A DNA stretch of 32,706 bases from an uncultured Collinsella sp. (GTDB lineage Bacteria > Actinomycetota > Coriobacteriia > Coriobacteriales > Coriobacteriaceae), in NCBI GenBank assembly GCA_905210085.1, contig CAJLVJ010000019.1, positions 1 through 32,706 on the forward strand. The letters run 5' to 3'. The notes beneath the pieces were generated by a model. That model saw nothing but the letters and a program-made list of their open reading frames with translations, did no database searches and was not told the origin of the DNA. The translations under genes were made by a program, and so were the position numbers. Each line of letters opens with the position of its first letter. The stretch's first letter is position 1. Shown one piece after another: positions 9,775 to 17,317 of the stretch.

Positions 9775-9839
9775 TCGCTGACGTTTTTCTACCTGCGTCG
9801 TTGCCAGAGCTGGCACTTGGAGACGCTCCTTTTGGGTAA

Positions 9840-9889
9840 TCGTTGGGGACGTTCTTGTTTGACTAGTCGTTTAAGAACGTCCCCAACGA
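9840..9889. repeat. Large palindrome with GGGGACGTTCTT arms (REP-like)
   Basis: A 17-bp perfect stem (9840-9856 with 9873-9889) has a 16-nt loop, which itself contains the 8-bp palindrome GACTAGTC. The arms read TCGTTGGGGACGTTCTT and its complement. This looks like a REP-type palindrome. No transposase is nearby. Confidence 0.6.
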
Positions 9890-10067
9890 CTATCCCTCGC
9901 GTATCGTATGCGCGCCGGGCTTCGGGGGCCAGGCGCACTCTGTTAAACATGCCCTCGGGTCGCACGTTTCCCCTCGAATCGATCATACAAGCCCCCAATC
10001 TGTTCGGTTTCCCCAGGTTGTGAGCCCGCACACCCAAGCCGCACCGCCCGCCGTTCAGCTGAAACCA

Positions 10068-10119
10068 CCTGCCAAAAAGGGACAGGTTTATTTTGGCAGG
10101 TTTTATCTGGGCAAACGTC
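10068..10119 (+). repeat. 52-bp palindromic repeat, right copy
   Basis: This copy is inverted relative to 8450-8501, with one mismatch in 52 bases. The internal hairpin CCTGCCAAAA/TTTTGGCAGG is intact. The two copies bracket the DAHP synthase gene and its palindromes at a distance of about 1.6 kb. Confidence 0.7.
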
Positions 10120-10173
10120 CAAACCGACGTAAGGGAGTTGCCTTCCCTCGTGGCGGTCTTCTAGCAGAAAAAC

Positions 10174-10294
10174 CAAGTGAGTAGGCTTTTTGCAGGAGAC
10201 CAAGCACGCCCCAAAACGACATAGCTCTGACCTGCGGTTTTATTGAGCATTTGTCGCGATGTGCTCGGCAGGTTCAAAAAAGTCTACTCACTTG
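10174..10294. repeat. 18-bp inverted repeat with 85-nt spacer
   Basis: CAAGTGAGTAGGCTTTTT (10174-10191) matches the reverse complement of 10277-10294 at 17 of 18 positions; the mismatch would be a G-U pair in RNA. The spacer contains TGACCTGCGGTTTTATTG (10228-10245), which recurs at 14650-14667 with one change. No gene is seen here. Confidence 0.55.
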
Positions 10295-10321
10295 TATCTG
10301 AGACGCACCAGGTTGGCAAAA

Positions 10322-10358
10322 ACCGCCGCGAAAGGGCCCCTGGTCCCTTCGCGGCGGT
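10322..10358 (-). terminator. Intrinsic terminator of the BceAB-like operon
   Basis: ACCGCCGCGAA (from 10322) pairs with TTCGCGGCGGT (to 10358), with an inner GGG/CCC extension. On the minus strand the stem is followed by TTTTTG. It lies 37 nt beyond the permease stop. Confidence 0.85.
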
Positions 10359-10395
10359 CATACGCCTCTGATTTTGCGACGATTTTGCCCGCTTG

Positions 10396-12633
10396 CTACT
10401 CGCTGTAGCGGGTGGCTATGGCGGCTCGCACCATGCCAGTGCTCATGAGGTAGGTCACCAGGAAGTAGCCACCGTATGCTGCCAGGAAGATTGCACAGGT
10501 GAGGCCCACGGTGCCGCCGATGCTCATATTTCCGAAAATGCTCACCAGCTCGATGATCACCTTAAGTGCCACAAAGGAGTGCGCCAGGCCCACTGCCAGC
10601 GGGAACAGGAAGAATACCGCCTGCTGTGCCATCACCGAATGGCGAATCTGGCGGTCGTCGCAGCCAATCTGTGCCAGCACACGATAGCTGCGGCCGCCGT
10701 CGGCCACGTTGGAGAGTTGCTGAATCGACAGAATCGCCGCGCATGCAACGACCAATACAAAGCCGATGTAGATGGCTAGGTAGCTAATAAGACCGTTCAT
10801 TTGCGCTGCTTGCGCGTACATCTCGGAGCGTGTGATGAAGGTTCCCCACGACCCCGGCTCCTTGCCGTCAACGAGCAGATTGTCGAGCACAGTGTATTTA
10901 ATGCTCTCGTCTGCCTCGGTCGTATCCATCCCCTGTTTGTAGTTAACGAGCAGGCTACTGGAATACGGCTGCAGATTAAGTTGGGACAACAGCTCGTCGG
11001 CAACGACGACGGTGCCCGGATTACTACCCATCGCTGAGTTGGCGATGGCCGCAGTGTCCTCGTCCGACTTATCGGTTGCGGGCTTGAGCGTATGCCCGCC
11101 CAAGGTAAGGGCATGGCCGCCAGCCATATACTTGGTGTACAGGTCGACCAGCTCGCCGCCCATATCACACGTGAGCAGATACTGGTCGTGACCGATGTGC
11201 ACCGGCTCCTCGCCCATCATCTGACGCAGTTTGTTGTACTGACTCGCCGGCGTCACAGACAGGCCTGTCATGTCGGCATTGCTACCCCCGAACGCCTTGG
11301 GAAGCTTTTCGCCCATGGTCTTGCACATCTCACTTGGGGTCACCGAAGGATTCGAGCCGCCAACCGGGTAACTCAGATACGAATCGATCTGTACATGCTC
11401 ACCGGCAACATCGGCGATATTGACCTTCTTGCCGGTCTCGTCGTTGTTGTCCGCCGACTTGCCCTTAATACCGTCTGCAACGTTATCGTGATCGATACGA
11501 TCGCCGTGCCATGCGGAGTACAAATCGACCGTACTATCGGCCAGCACCATTCGATCGGCCTCAGACGGATTGACATACTCTTTGTAGTAGTCGAGCGTAT
11601 CGGGCGCGTAATAGATATACCTCTGCGACATGTCGGCCGGATTATAGCGCTCCAGGTTTTCGTTCATCACGTTGGCAATCGACATACCGCACGTCACCGA
11701 GGTGATGGCCAAAAACAGGAGCATCGCGATGACGCCCATCGAAAAGCACACCGTGTTGACCTTGGCCGCAAGCTGGCGCACGGTAAACATGTTGAGGCCG
11801 CGCCAATACACGCTGCGCAGGCTCTGCAGCAGCTTGATGAGCATGCCCGAGAGTCCCCAGAACAGGGCAAAGGTGCCCACGGTAACCATAGCGGTCGTAA
11901 TACCGAACTGGGTCATGGCCTCTTGCAGCTTGCTGTCCGTCGCGGTTAGCGGGAACCCATCACGTAGCAGACGGTAATAGGCCACGCCCACAAGCACCAC
12001 GCCCACGGCAAAAATGGCAATCGCAATCCAGGGGTTGCGTGTCTTGATGCTCTCGTTGCGGCGCTCGGCACCCATAAGCTCGATGAGTTTGGTACGACGC
12101 ACGGCGCGAAGGTTCAGCAGTAGCGTGAGCACAAACATTACGAGCATGCAGGCAAGGGTCAGATTGAACGCATGCACCGAGAAAAAGAAGTGGAAATTGG
12201 CGATCTGTGTCTTAAAGAGCGAGGCCGTAAAGAACGTCATGAGCTGGGAGAGTCCCACACCCAGCACAATGCCGGCGACAAAGGCGCCGACCGAGACGAT
12301 CACCGTCTCGAGCGCCATGATCGTGGCGACGCGCCCGCGCCCCATGCCGAGCACCTGGTACAGGCCAAACTCCTTCTTGCGGCGTTTCATGATGAAGTTA
12401 TTGGCGTACACCATCAAAAAGGCCATGACACCGGCCAAAAAGTACGTCAGGTCGCCGAGTATGCTGCCCATAACCTGCGCCAAGCCCTTTTCATCGATGC
12501 CGGCGATGTCGACCTGCATCGAGATGGTGTTAAAAGCATAGAAGACCGTGACGCCCAGGGTGAGCGTCAAAAGGTAGACGAGGTAGTCGCGGCCGGCGCG
12601 GCGGACGTTGCCCCAAGCGAGTTTACAGAGCAT
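10396..12633 (-). CDS. FtsX-domain ABC permease (BceB-like)
   Basis: This 745-aa membrane protein has the BceB layout: an N-terminal start (MLCKLAWGNVRRAGRDYLVYLLTL) with a first membrane helix, three more helices to about residue 200, further helices near 205-330, a long extracytoplasmic domain (about residues 330-620), and four C-terminal helices in an FtsX domain with VADGGRSYRVLAQIGCDDRQIR. BceB-type permeases act with an ATPase in sensing or removing cell-wall-active peptides. The ATG at 12633 is preferred over the in-frame GTG at 12645 because it has a GAGGG-like site and gives the usual family N-terminus; it overlaps the ATPase stop by 11 nt. No two-component system is adjacent, so its signalling role is uncertain. 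Confidence 0.88.
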   Translation of the reverse strand: MLCKLAWGNVRRAGRDYLVYLLTLTLGVTVFYAFNTISMQVDIAGIDEKGLAQVMGSILGDLTYFLAGVMAFLMVYANNFIMKRRKKEFGLYQVLGMGRGRVATIMALETVIVSVGAFVAGIVLGVGLSQLMTFFTASLFKTQIANFHFFFSVHAFNLTLACMLVMFVLTLLLNLRAVRRTKLIELMGAERRNESIKTRNPWIAIAIFAVGVVLVGVAYYRLLRDGFPLTATDSKLQEAMTQFGITTAMVTVGTFALFWGLSGMLIKLLQSLRSVYWRGLNMFTVRQLAAKVNTVCFSMGVIAMLLFLAITSVTCGMSIANVMNENLERYNPADMSQRYIYYAPDTLDYYKEYVNPSEADRMVLADSTVDLYSAWHGDRIDHDNVADGIKGKSADNNDETGKKVNIADVAGEHVQIDSYLSYPVGGSNPSVTPSEMCKTMGEKLPKAFGGSNADMTGLSVTPASQYNKLRQMMGEEPVHIGHDQYLLTCDMGGELVDLYTKYMAGGHALTLGGHTLKPATDKSDEDTAAIANSAMGSNPGTVVVADELLSQLNLQPYSSSLLVNYKQGMDTTEADESIKYTVLDNLLVDGKEPGSWGTFITRSEMYAQAAQMNGLISYLAIYIGFVLVVACAAILSIQQLSNVADGGRSYRVLAQIGCDDRQIRHSVMAQQAVFFLFPLAVGLAHSFVALKVIIELVSIFGNMSIGGTVGLTCAIFLAAYGGYFLVTYLMSTGMVRAAIATRYSE

Positions 12634-13408
12634 CGGAGCCCTCACCGCCCATCATGGCAACGACCTCCATAATGCGGTCGAAGAACTCTCGGCGGTCGGT
12701 GTCGCCGCGGCGCAGCTCGGTGAAGATCTTGCCGTCGCGAATAAACAGCACACGGCTCGTGTAGCTGGCGGCAAAGCTGTCGTGCGTGACCATGAGCACG
12801 GTGGCGCGTAGGCGGCGGTTAAGGGCCTCCAGGCTCTCGAGCAGCAGACGAGCGCTTTTAGAATCGAGGGCGCCGGTGGGCTCGTCGGCCATGATCATGG
12901 TGGGGTCGGTGACGAGCGCGCGAGCTGCGGCAACGCGCTGCTGCTGACCGCCGGACATCTGGTAGGGATACTTGTCGAGCACCTGACTGATGGAGAGGCG
13001 CGCTGCCACATCCTGCACGCGGGTTGAGATCTCTGCCGAGTTTGTGCGGGCGATGGTGAGCGGCAGGGCGATGTTCTCGCGTGCCGTGAGCGTATCGAGT
13101 AGGTTGGAGTCCTGGAAGATAAAGCCGAGCTCCTCGCGGCGGAACTGCGAGAGCTTGGCCTGCTTCATGCGTGTTACGTCCTGCCCGTTGATGCGGATCG
13201 TGCCGCTCGTGGCGCTATCGATGGTCGACACGCAGTTGAGCAACGTCGACTTGCCCGAGCCCGAAGCGCCCATGATGCCGACGAATTCGCCGCGGTTGAC
13301 CGTAAAGCTGACGTCGTTGAGCGCGCGGGTCACGTTGCCCAGCGCTCCATATACCTTTTCGAGATGCGCGACCTCCAGTACCGGGGTCGCCATGTGCGTG
13401 GTTTGCAT
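12623..13408 (-). CDS. ABC transporter ATP-binding protein (BceA/MacB/LolD type)
   Basis: The 261-aa ATPase has Walker A GASGSGKS, the Q-loop in GFIFQDSNLLD, the signature MSGGQQQR, Walker B MIMADEPTGALD with the catalytic Glu, and switch His in MVTHDSFAASY. The sequence GKIFTELRRGDTDRREFFDRIMEVVAMMGG near the C-terminus is typical of the BceA family. The ATG at 13408 has AAAGGA 6 nt upstream. It precedes and overlaps the FtsX permease gene, so the two form one operon read leftwards to the terminator near 10340. Promoter elements are not obvious in the 148-nt gap shared with the divergent Nudix-Vsr gene. Confidence 0.93.
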   Translation of the reverse strand: MQTTHMATPVLEVAHLEKVYGALGNVTRALNDVSFTVNRGEFVGIMGASGSGKSTLLNCVSTIDSATSGTIRINGQDVTRMKQAKLSQFRREELGFIFQDSNLLDTLTARENIALPLTIARTNSAEISTRVQDVAARLSISQVLDKYPYQMSGGQQQRVAAARALVTDPTMIMADEPTGALDSKSARLLLESLEALNRRLRATVLMVTHDSFAASYTSRVLFIRDGKIFTELRRGDTDRREFFDRIMEVVAMMGGEGSDAL

Positions 13409-13556
13409 ACCGAGTCCTTTCTTGCGATTAGTCTACGGCATCTATAGTCGCAAGAAGACGAGTCGGCTACCATCGATATGGCTTACGCTTGCCTTACCGT
13501 TGTGTAAGGTACGGGTAGCTACCCTGCCGCGTGTTGATGTTGAGAGAGGACTCCTG

Positions 13557-14546
13557 TTGAAGACTGTTCATGTTGCCGCTGGGATCATTCGCAAGGAAGG
13601 ATCTGACGAGCTGCTTGCCGTGCAGCGCGGCTACGGCGATATGCAGGGACTTTGGGAGTTCCCCGGTGGCAAGCTCATGCGCGGCGAGACACCCGAAGAC
13701 GCCGTGCGCCGCGAGCTCATGGAAGAGCTGCAGGTAAAAGTCACCAACCTGCGCGATTTCTATACCGTTGAGTACGACTACCCCGATTTCCATCTCTCGA
13801 TGGAGTGTTACTACTGCTCGCTCGCCGATGAATCCGATGAGCCTCAGAAGCACGACCGCCAGCTCGATATCCGCTGGATTCCACGCACCTCGCTTGCCAC
13901 CGTTGAGTGGATGCCCGCCGACAAAGGGCTTATCGATGCTCTGATTGAGCTGAAGGAAGACCGGCTCGAGGCCAACAGCGCTGCCAAAGATACCGAGGCC
14001 GCCACGACCGAACACCCCGTCATCAAATCCAAGCGCGCACCTAAGCGCCGCAGCAAAAAGCGTCCCAAACCAGATCTGCTCGACGGCATCGATACCTCGG
14101 ACCTTTCCGCCGACGAGCGCGAACTGGTGCGCCGCCGCGCTGCTATAAAAAAGTCCATGAAGGGCAACAAGCGCGCCAACACCAAGCCCGAGCTGCTCGT
14201 ACGACAGCGCCTGCGGGCCGCGGGCCTTACGGGCTATCGTTTGGAATGGAAGGTACCCGGCAAGCCCGACATCGCCTTCCCCGGGCGCAAGATCGCCATC
14301 TTCGTCAACGGCTGCTTTTGGCATCGCTGCCCTAAGTGCAATCCAAGCCAGCCCAAGCGCAACGTTGAGTTTTGGGAGGCAAAGTTTCGCCGCAACGTCG
14401 AGCGCGACCGAGCAGCCATCAACGCACTTACCCAAATGGGCTGGACGCCCATCACCGTCTGGGAATGTGAGCTCAAGAAAGACCGCATCGATGCCACCAT
14501 GGAAAAGGTCATCGAGCGGGTGCGGGCCGCAGAGCCGCAGCGCTAA
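13557..14546 (+). CDS. Fusion of a MutT-like Nudix hydrolase and a Vsr-type mismatch endonuclease
   Basis: The 329-aa protein joins two DNA-repair domains. Residues 1-135 are MutT-like, with the Nudix box GGKLMRGETPEDAVRRELME followed by E (G38 to E57 region), and would clean oxidised dNTPs such as 8-oxo-dGTP. Residues 136-190 are a basic linker (KRAPKRRSKKRPKPD). Residues 193-308 match Vsr, the very-short-patch endonuclease: TKPELLVRQRLRAAGL, catalytic Asp238 in PGKPDIAFP, then FVNGCFWHRCPKC with His256 and likely zinc Cys, and NVEFWEAKFRRNVERD. The E. coli H64 position is Asn (N251). The TTG at 13557 is chosen because AGAGAGGA lies 7 nt upstream; the frame extends further upstream but only over the antisense ATPase gene. 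No dcm methylase gene is nearby. No frameshift was seen. Confidence 0.88.
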   Translation: MKTVHVAAGIIRKEGSDELLAVQRGYGDMQGLWEFPGGKLMRGETPEDAVRRELMEELQVKVTNLRDFYTVEYDYPDFHLSMECYYCSLADESDEPQKHDRQLDIRWIPRTSLATVEWMPADKGLIDALIELKEDRLEANSAAKDTEAATTEHPVIKSKRAPKRRSKKRPKPDLLDGIDTSDLSADERELVRRRAAIKKSMKGNKRANTKPELLVRQRLRAAGLTGYRLEWKVPGKPDIAFPGRKIAIFVNGCFWHRCPKCNPSQPKRNVEFWEAKFRRNVERDRAAINALTQMGWTPITVWECELKKDRIDATMEKVIERVRAAEPQR

Positions 14547-14649
14547 GAACGAGCCGTCCACACGCCCCACACAGGCGAGCCACATCCGCGCCACAAACCT
14601 TAGAAAGCCCTTAAGCTCAAAACCTTTCAAGAGTGTTACCCGACAGCTT

Positions 14650-14667
14650 TGACCTGCGGTTTCATTG
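14650..14667 (+). repeat. 18-bp repeat shared with 10228-10245
   Basis: TGACCTGCGGTTTCATTG matches 10228-10245 at 17 of 18 bases, and both are preceded by a similar AGCTYT stretch. It lies in the AT-richer gap after the Nudix-Vsr gene. Function unknown. Confidence 0.4.
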
Positions 14668-14800
14668 TTACATCAAATCTGATTAAGCCTTTCTTTAGCG
14701 CTTCTTTGCAACAGCCGCGGCATAATACTGCCAACGCACGGGACCTAGCAGCACACCCCGTGCGCAACCTTTTGGTGGACATCGAGGAGGCCGCATAAGC

Positions 14801-15010
14801 ATGCATTCTTCCAATGACGCAGCACAGCAGCCATCCCTAAAACATGCAGACCTTTTCTCCTTCCCCCCGACACAGAGAAACGGCCTCCTCGACTCCCCCA
14901 CCACAAAAGCCAAACGCTCTGCAGACCAACACCTCAACCTGCAGACATCCTTCGAAAAACTCCAAGCATCCCTAAACAAGTCATTCCCCAACCAAGCCCG
15001 GGCATACTAA
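14801..15010 (+). CDS. Possible small protein (69 aa), unknown
   Basis: An ATG at 14801 has a good AGGAGG 10 nt upstream and opens a 69-aa frame. The product is hydrophilic, rich in Ser, Gln, Lys and Pro, with no membrane segment or recognised motif. Its DNA is C- and A-rich, unlike the GC-balanced neighbours, so it may be spurious. It stands alone between the Nudix-Vsr gene and the large palindrome. The ribosome binding site is the main support. A TAATAC hexamer near 14721 might be a -10 box, but there is no matching -35. Confidence 0.3.
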   Translation: MHSSNDAAQQPSLKHADLFSFPPTQRNGLLDSPTTKAKRSADQHLNLQTSFEKLQASLNKSFPNQARAY

Positions 15011-15078
15011 CCCCCCACCAACAAAGAAGCCCTGACGCCCCACCCCTTCAGCCCCAACGCCACAAGGGCGATCGAGCA

Positions 15079-15231
15079 GGACGGCTTGGGCGGGTCCCCG
15101 TACTTAGTTTCCAAAATCATTCCGCAGCGCGAAGGCCCCCGTTGCCAACGCTTCGTAGAAGCGAGGCAACGGGGGCCTTCATGCGCGAGGACGTTTTGGA
15201 AACTAAGTACGGGGACCCGCCCAAGCCGTCC
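15079..15231. repeat. 153-nt hairpin with a 38-bp perfect outer stem
   Basis: Bases 15079-15116 are the exact reverse complement of 15194-15231 (38 bp). An inner 16-bp perfect stem (15131-15146 with 15165-15180) is capped by CGCTTC-GTA-GAAGCG (15149-15163). It lies 24 nt beyond the aldolase stop on the minus strand. The right arm includes the 17-bp core shared with 355-371. As RNA it would be a near-continuous duplex and a likely RNase III substrate; as DNA it resembles a miniature mobile element. Confidence 0.8.
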
Positions 15232-15255
15232 GGTGGGATCAGAGTACCCTTGCTG

Positions 15256-16113
15256 TTACTCTGCTTTGCCCACGGAGTTGAGGTTGGTCATGCGGATCTT
15301 AACCAGCTCGGTGATCTCGCGCATACCCTCCTTGGCCGGCTTCTTGGGATCGAAGCAGGCGGGGTTCTCGGCCATGTAGGCCATGAAGCCCTTGGTGTAG
15401 GCCTGACGCAGCTCAGTGGCGTAGTTAACCTTGCAGATGCCGTTCTTCACAGCCTCGGCAACCTGCTCATCGGGCACACCAGAGGTGCCGTGCAGGACCA
15501 GCGGCACGTCGACGGCGTCGCGGATGGCCTTGACCACGGACTGCTCGATGTGCGGATCGCTCGTGTACACACCGTGGCTGGTGCCAACGCCAATGGCCAG
15601 CGAGGTGCAGCCGGTACGCTCGACGAACTCCTTGGCCTCAGCAGGATCGGTGTAGGGGCTCTCGCCCTCAACCGCGGGACCGTCGTCCTCCTTGCCGCCA
15701 ACCTTACCAAGCTCAGCCTCGACGGGCACGCCCATGGCGCGGCCAGCGTCGGCGACGGACTTGGTCAGAGCGATGTTGTCCTCGAAGGACTCGTGCGAGC
15801 CGTCGATCATGACAGAGGTGTAGCCCGTGCGGAAAGCCTGCATGCAGCGGTCATAGCCATCGCCGTGATCGAGGTGCAGAGCGACGGGCACGGAAGCGCG
15901 CTCGGCGGCAGCCTTGACCATGCCGTAGAAGTAGTCCAGACCAGCGGTCTTGATGGTGCCCGGGGTGGTCTGCATGATGACGGGGGACTTGGTCTCCTCG
16001 GCAGCGGCCAGAACGGCCATAACAAACTCGAGGTTCTCGACGTTGAACGCGCCAACGGCGTAGTGCCCGGCCTGAGCGTCCTTGAGCATCTTTTCGGTGG
16101 TAACAAGTGCCAT
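15256..16113 (-). CDS. fba: Class II ketose-bisphosphate aldolase (fructose- or tagatose-1,6-bisphosphate)
   Basis: The 285-aa enzyme splits a ketohexose bisphosphate into two triose phosphates. It has the class II zinc site in VALHLDHGDGYDRC, followed by MIDGSHESFEDNI, VEAELGKVGGKEDD, SLAIGVGTSHGVY and VPLVLHGTSG. Length fits both the B. subtilis Fba and the GatY/KbaY group (284-286 aa). The C-terminal part (KVNYATELRQAY, EGMREITELVKIRM) looks closer to GatY/KbaY, so tagatose-bisphosphate is possible. The frame extends to 16200, but the ATG at 16113 is chosen for its GAGAGGAG site 9 nt upstream and the family N-terminus (MALVTTEKMLKDAQAG). It is divergent from a DeoR regulator that may control it. 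Confidence 0.92.
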   Translation of the reverse strand: MALVTTEKMLKDAQAGHYAVGAFNVENLEFVMAVLAAAEETKSPVIMQTTPGTIKTAGLDYFYGMVKAAAERASVPVALHLDHGDGYDRCMQAFRTGYTSVMIDGSHESFEDNIALTKSVADAGRAMGVPVEAELGKVGGKEDDGPAVEGESPYTDPAEAKEFVERTGCTSLAIGVGTSHGVYTSDPHIEQSVVKAIRDAVDVPLVLHGTSGVPDEQVAEAVKNGICKVNYATELRQAYTKGFMAYMAENPACFDPKKPAKEGMREITELVKIRMTNLNSVGKAE

Positions 16114-16448
16114 GAGCGTTTGCTCCTCTCCCTCGCCCGCATCTGGACATCGGGCGTAGTTGTTCACAAGGCATTTTACCTTGCGTTTTACTGCAACCAT
16201 TGTATGAAAATCAGCGGCTTAGCATGTGCGAGATATTGAGCCCATGCAGGTCAATACAGTCGTTTTTGAAAAGTAAACGGAAGGAATTGGAGCCGAGTGG
16301 GCGCGTTCGATATTGAATTTTGGGCGTTCAGCGTCTTTCTTTTATAGAAAAAGTAAGTAATCGAAAGGCGTTTTCTTACTTAAAAAGAAAATGAACGAAA
16401 ATAGACTCAACACAATTCCTGCAAATTTCAGACGATGATGGAGTAGAT
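16114..16448. promoter_or_regulatory. Divergent control region between the aldolase gene and deoR
   Basis: No gene is seen in these 335 bases. The half near deoR is AT-rich and holds several copies of a short CGAAA-like word (AATCGAAAGG near 16357, GAACGAAAAT near 16393) and an inverted AAGTAAG/CTTACTT pair around 16350-16381. Short repeats of this kind are typical targets for DeoR-family repressors. Both promoters must lie here, but no strong -35/-10 pair was found. Confidence 0.4.
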
Positions 16449-17252
16449 ATGGCCCACGCAACAACCCGAGCTTTCGCCGACGAGAGTCGTGCCGCCATTA
16501 TGGAAATGCTCGAACATAACGCCTCGGTGCAAGTGGCAGAAATCGCCCAGACCTTTGGCGTGTCCTCCGTTACCGCCCGTGCCGACCTAGACGCGCTCGC
16601 CGAGTCCGGCAAGCTGCGCCGCACGCATGGTGGCGCCGTGTCGCTTCAGAAGCGACTGACCGTATCCACCCAGGATCGCCGCATCAACGTCAATGTCGCC
16701 GCCAAACAGGCCATCGCGCAAAGCGCCATCAAGCTCGTCTGTGGCGGCGACACGTTGCTCGTAGACTCGGGCACCACGGCGCTCGAGTTCGTCCGGCTCC
16801 TCGATCAGCGCGACGGCATCACCGTCATCACGGCCGACATTACCATTGCCGATTACATCGACGAGAGCATGCCCTCGGTCGATGTCGTCATGCTGGGCGG
16901 GGCACTGCGCAAAGGTCATCGCTATCTGTACGGCCCACTCACTATGCAGGCGCTCCAAATGGTCCACGCCGATCTTGCCGTCATGTGCCCCGGCGCCTTT
17001 GTCCCCAGCTGCGGCTTTACGACCGACTTTCCCCAGATGGCCGAAACCAAAACGGCTATGGTCGGTGCCGCCCGTCAAAGCGTCGCCCTCATGGACGCCA
17101 GCAAGGTCAACGGACGCGGCATGTACCGTTTTGCCGAGCTTGCCGACGTTGACACCATCGTGATGGACCGTGATCCCGACGAGGCCGTCGCCACCTCAAT
17201 CGCCGAGATCGTCGACGACGCCCGCCCAAATCTCCTCATCGCCGGCGTTTAA
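16449..17252 (+). CDS. DeoR/GlpR-family transcriptional regulator
   Basis: The 267-aa protein has an N-terminal DeoR winged helix (ADESRAAIMEMLEHNASVQVAEIAQTFGVSSVTARADLDALAESGKLRRTHGGAV) and a C-terminal sugar-phosphate sensor domain of the isomerase-like fold (LLVDSGTTALEFVRLL, VVMLGGALRKGHRYLYGP, ALMDASKVNGRGMYRFAEL). These repressors usually respond to phosphorylated sugars. The ATG at 16449 has TGGAG 7 nt upstream. It diverges from the aldolase gene, whose substrate or product is a plausible inducer. In the sensor domain, the usual DR(R)xDL-type block is weak. The target is inferred from position only. Confidence 0.9.
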   Translation: MAHATTRAFADESRAAIMEMLEHNASVQVAEIAQTFGVSSVTARADLDALAESGKLRRTHGGAVSLQKRLTVSTQDRRINVNVAAKQAIAQSAIKLVCGGDTLLVDSGTTALEFVRLLDQRDGITVITADITIADYIDESMPSVDVVMLGGALRKGHRYLYGPLTMQALQMVHADLAVMCPGAFVPSCGFTTDFPQMAETKTAMVGAARQSVALMDASKVNGRGMYRFAELADVDTIVMDRDPDEAVATSIAEIVDDARPNLLIAGV

Positions 17253-17258
17253 ACAAAA

Positions 17259-17293
17259 ACCACCACAAAGGTGCCTGTCCCCTTTGCGGTGGT
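17259..17293. terminator. Bidirectional terminator between deoR and the flavodiiron gene
   Basis: ACCACCACAAAGG (17259-17271) pairs with CCTTTGCGGTGGT (17281-17293) with one internal mismatch. On the minus strand a TTTTTGTTT run follows; on the plus strand only TTTG. It probably ends mainly the minus-strand flavodiiron transcript and may also serve deoR. Confidence 0.7.
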
Positions 17294-17317
17294 TTGCTCG
17301 TTAAAAGCGAAATATCG

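Noticed and set aside
8450..10119. Composite transposon carrying the DAHP synthase gene
   Set aside because: The flanking repeats are only 52 bp, carry no transposase, and no target-site duplication was seen.
10396..13408. Complete Bce resistance module with a sensor kinase
   Set aside because: No histidine kinase or response regulator gene lies next to the pair in this window.
12990..13556. Upstream extension of the Nudix-Vsr frame
   Set aside because: It lies antisense over the BceA-like ATPase gene, and a Shine-Dalgarno sequence supports the TTG at 13557.
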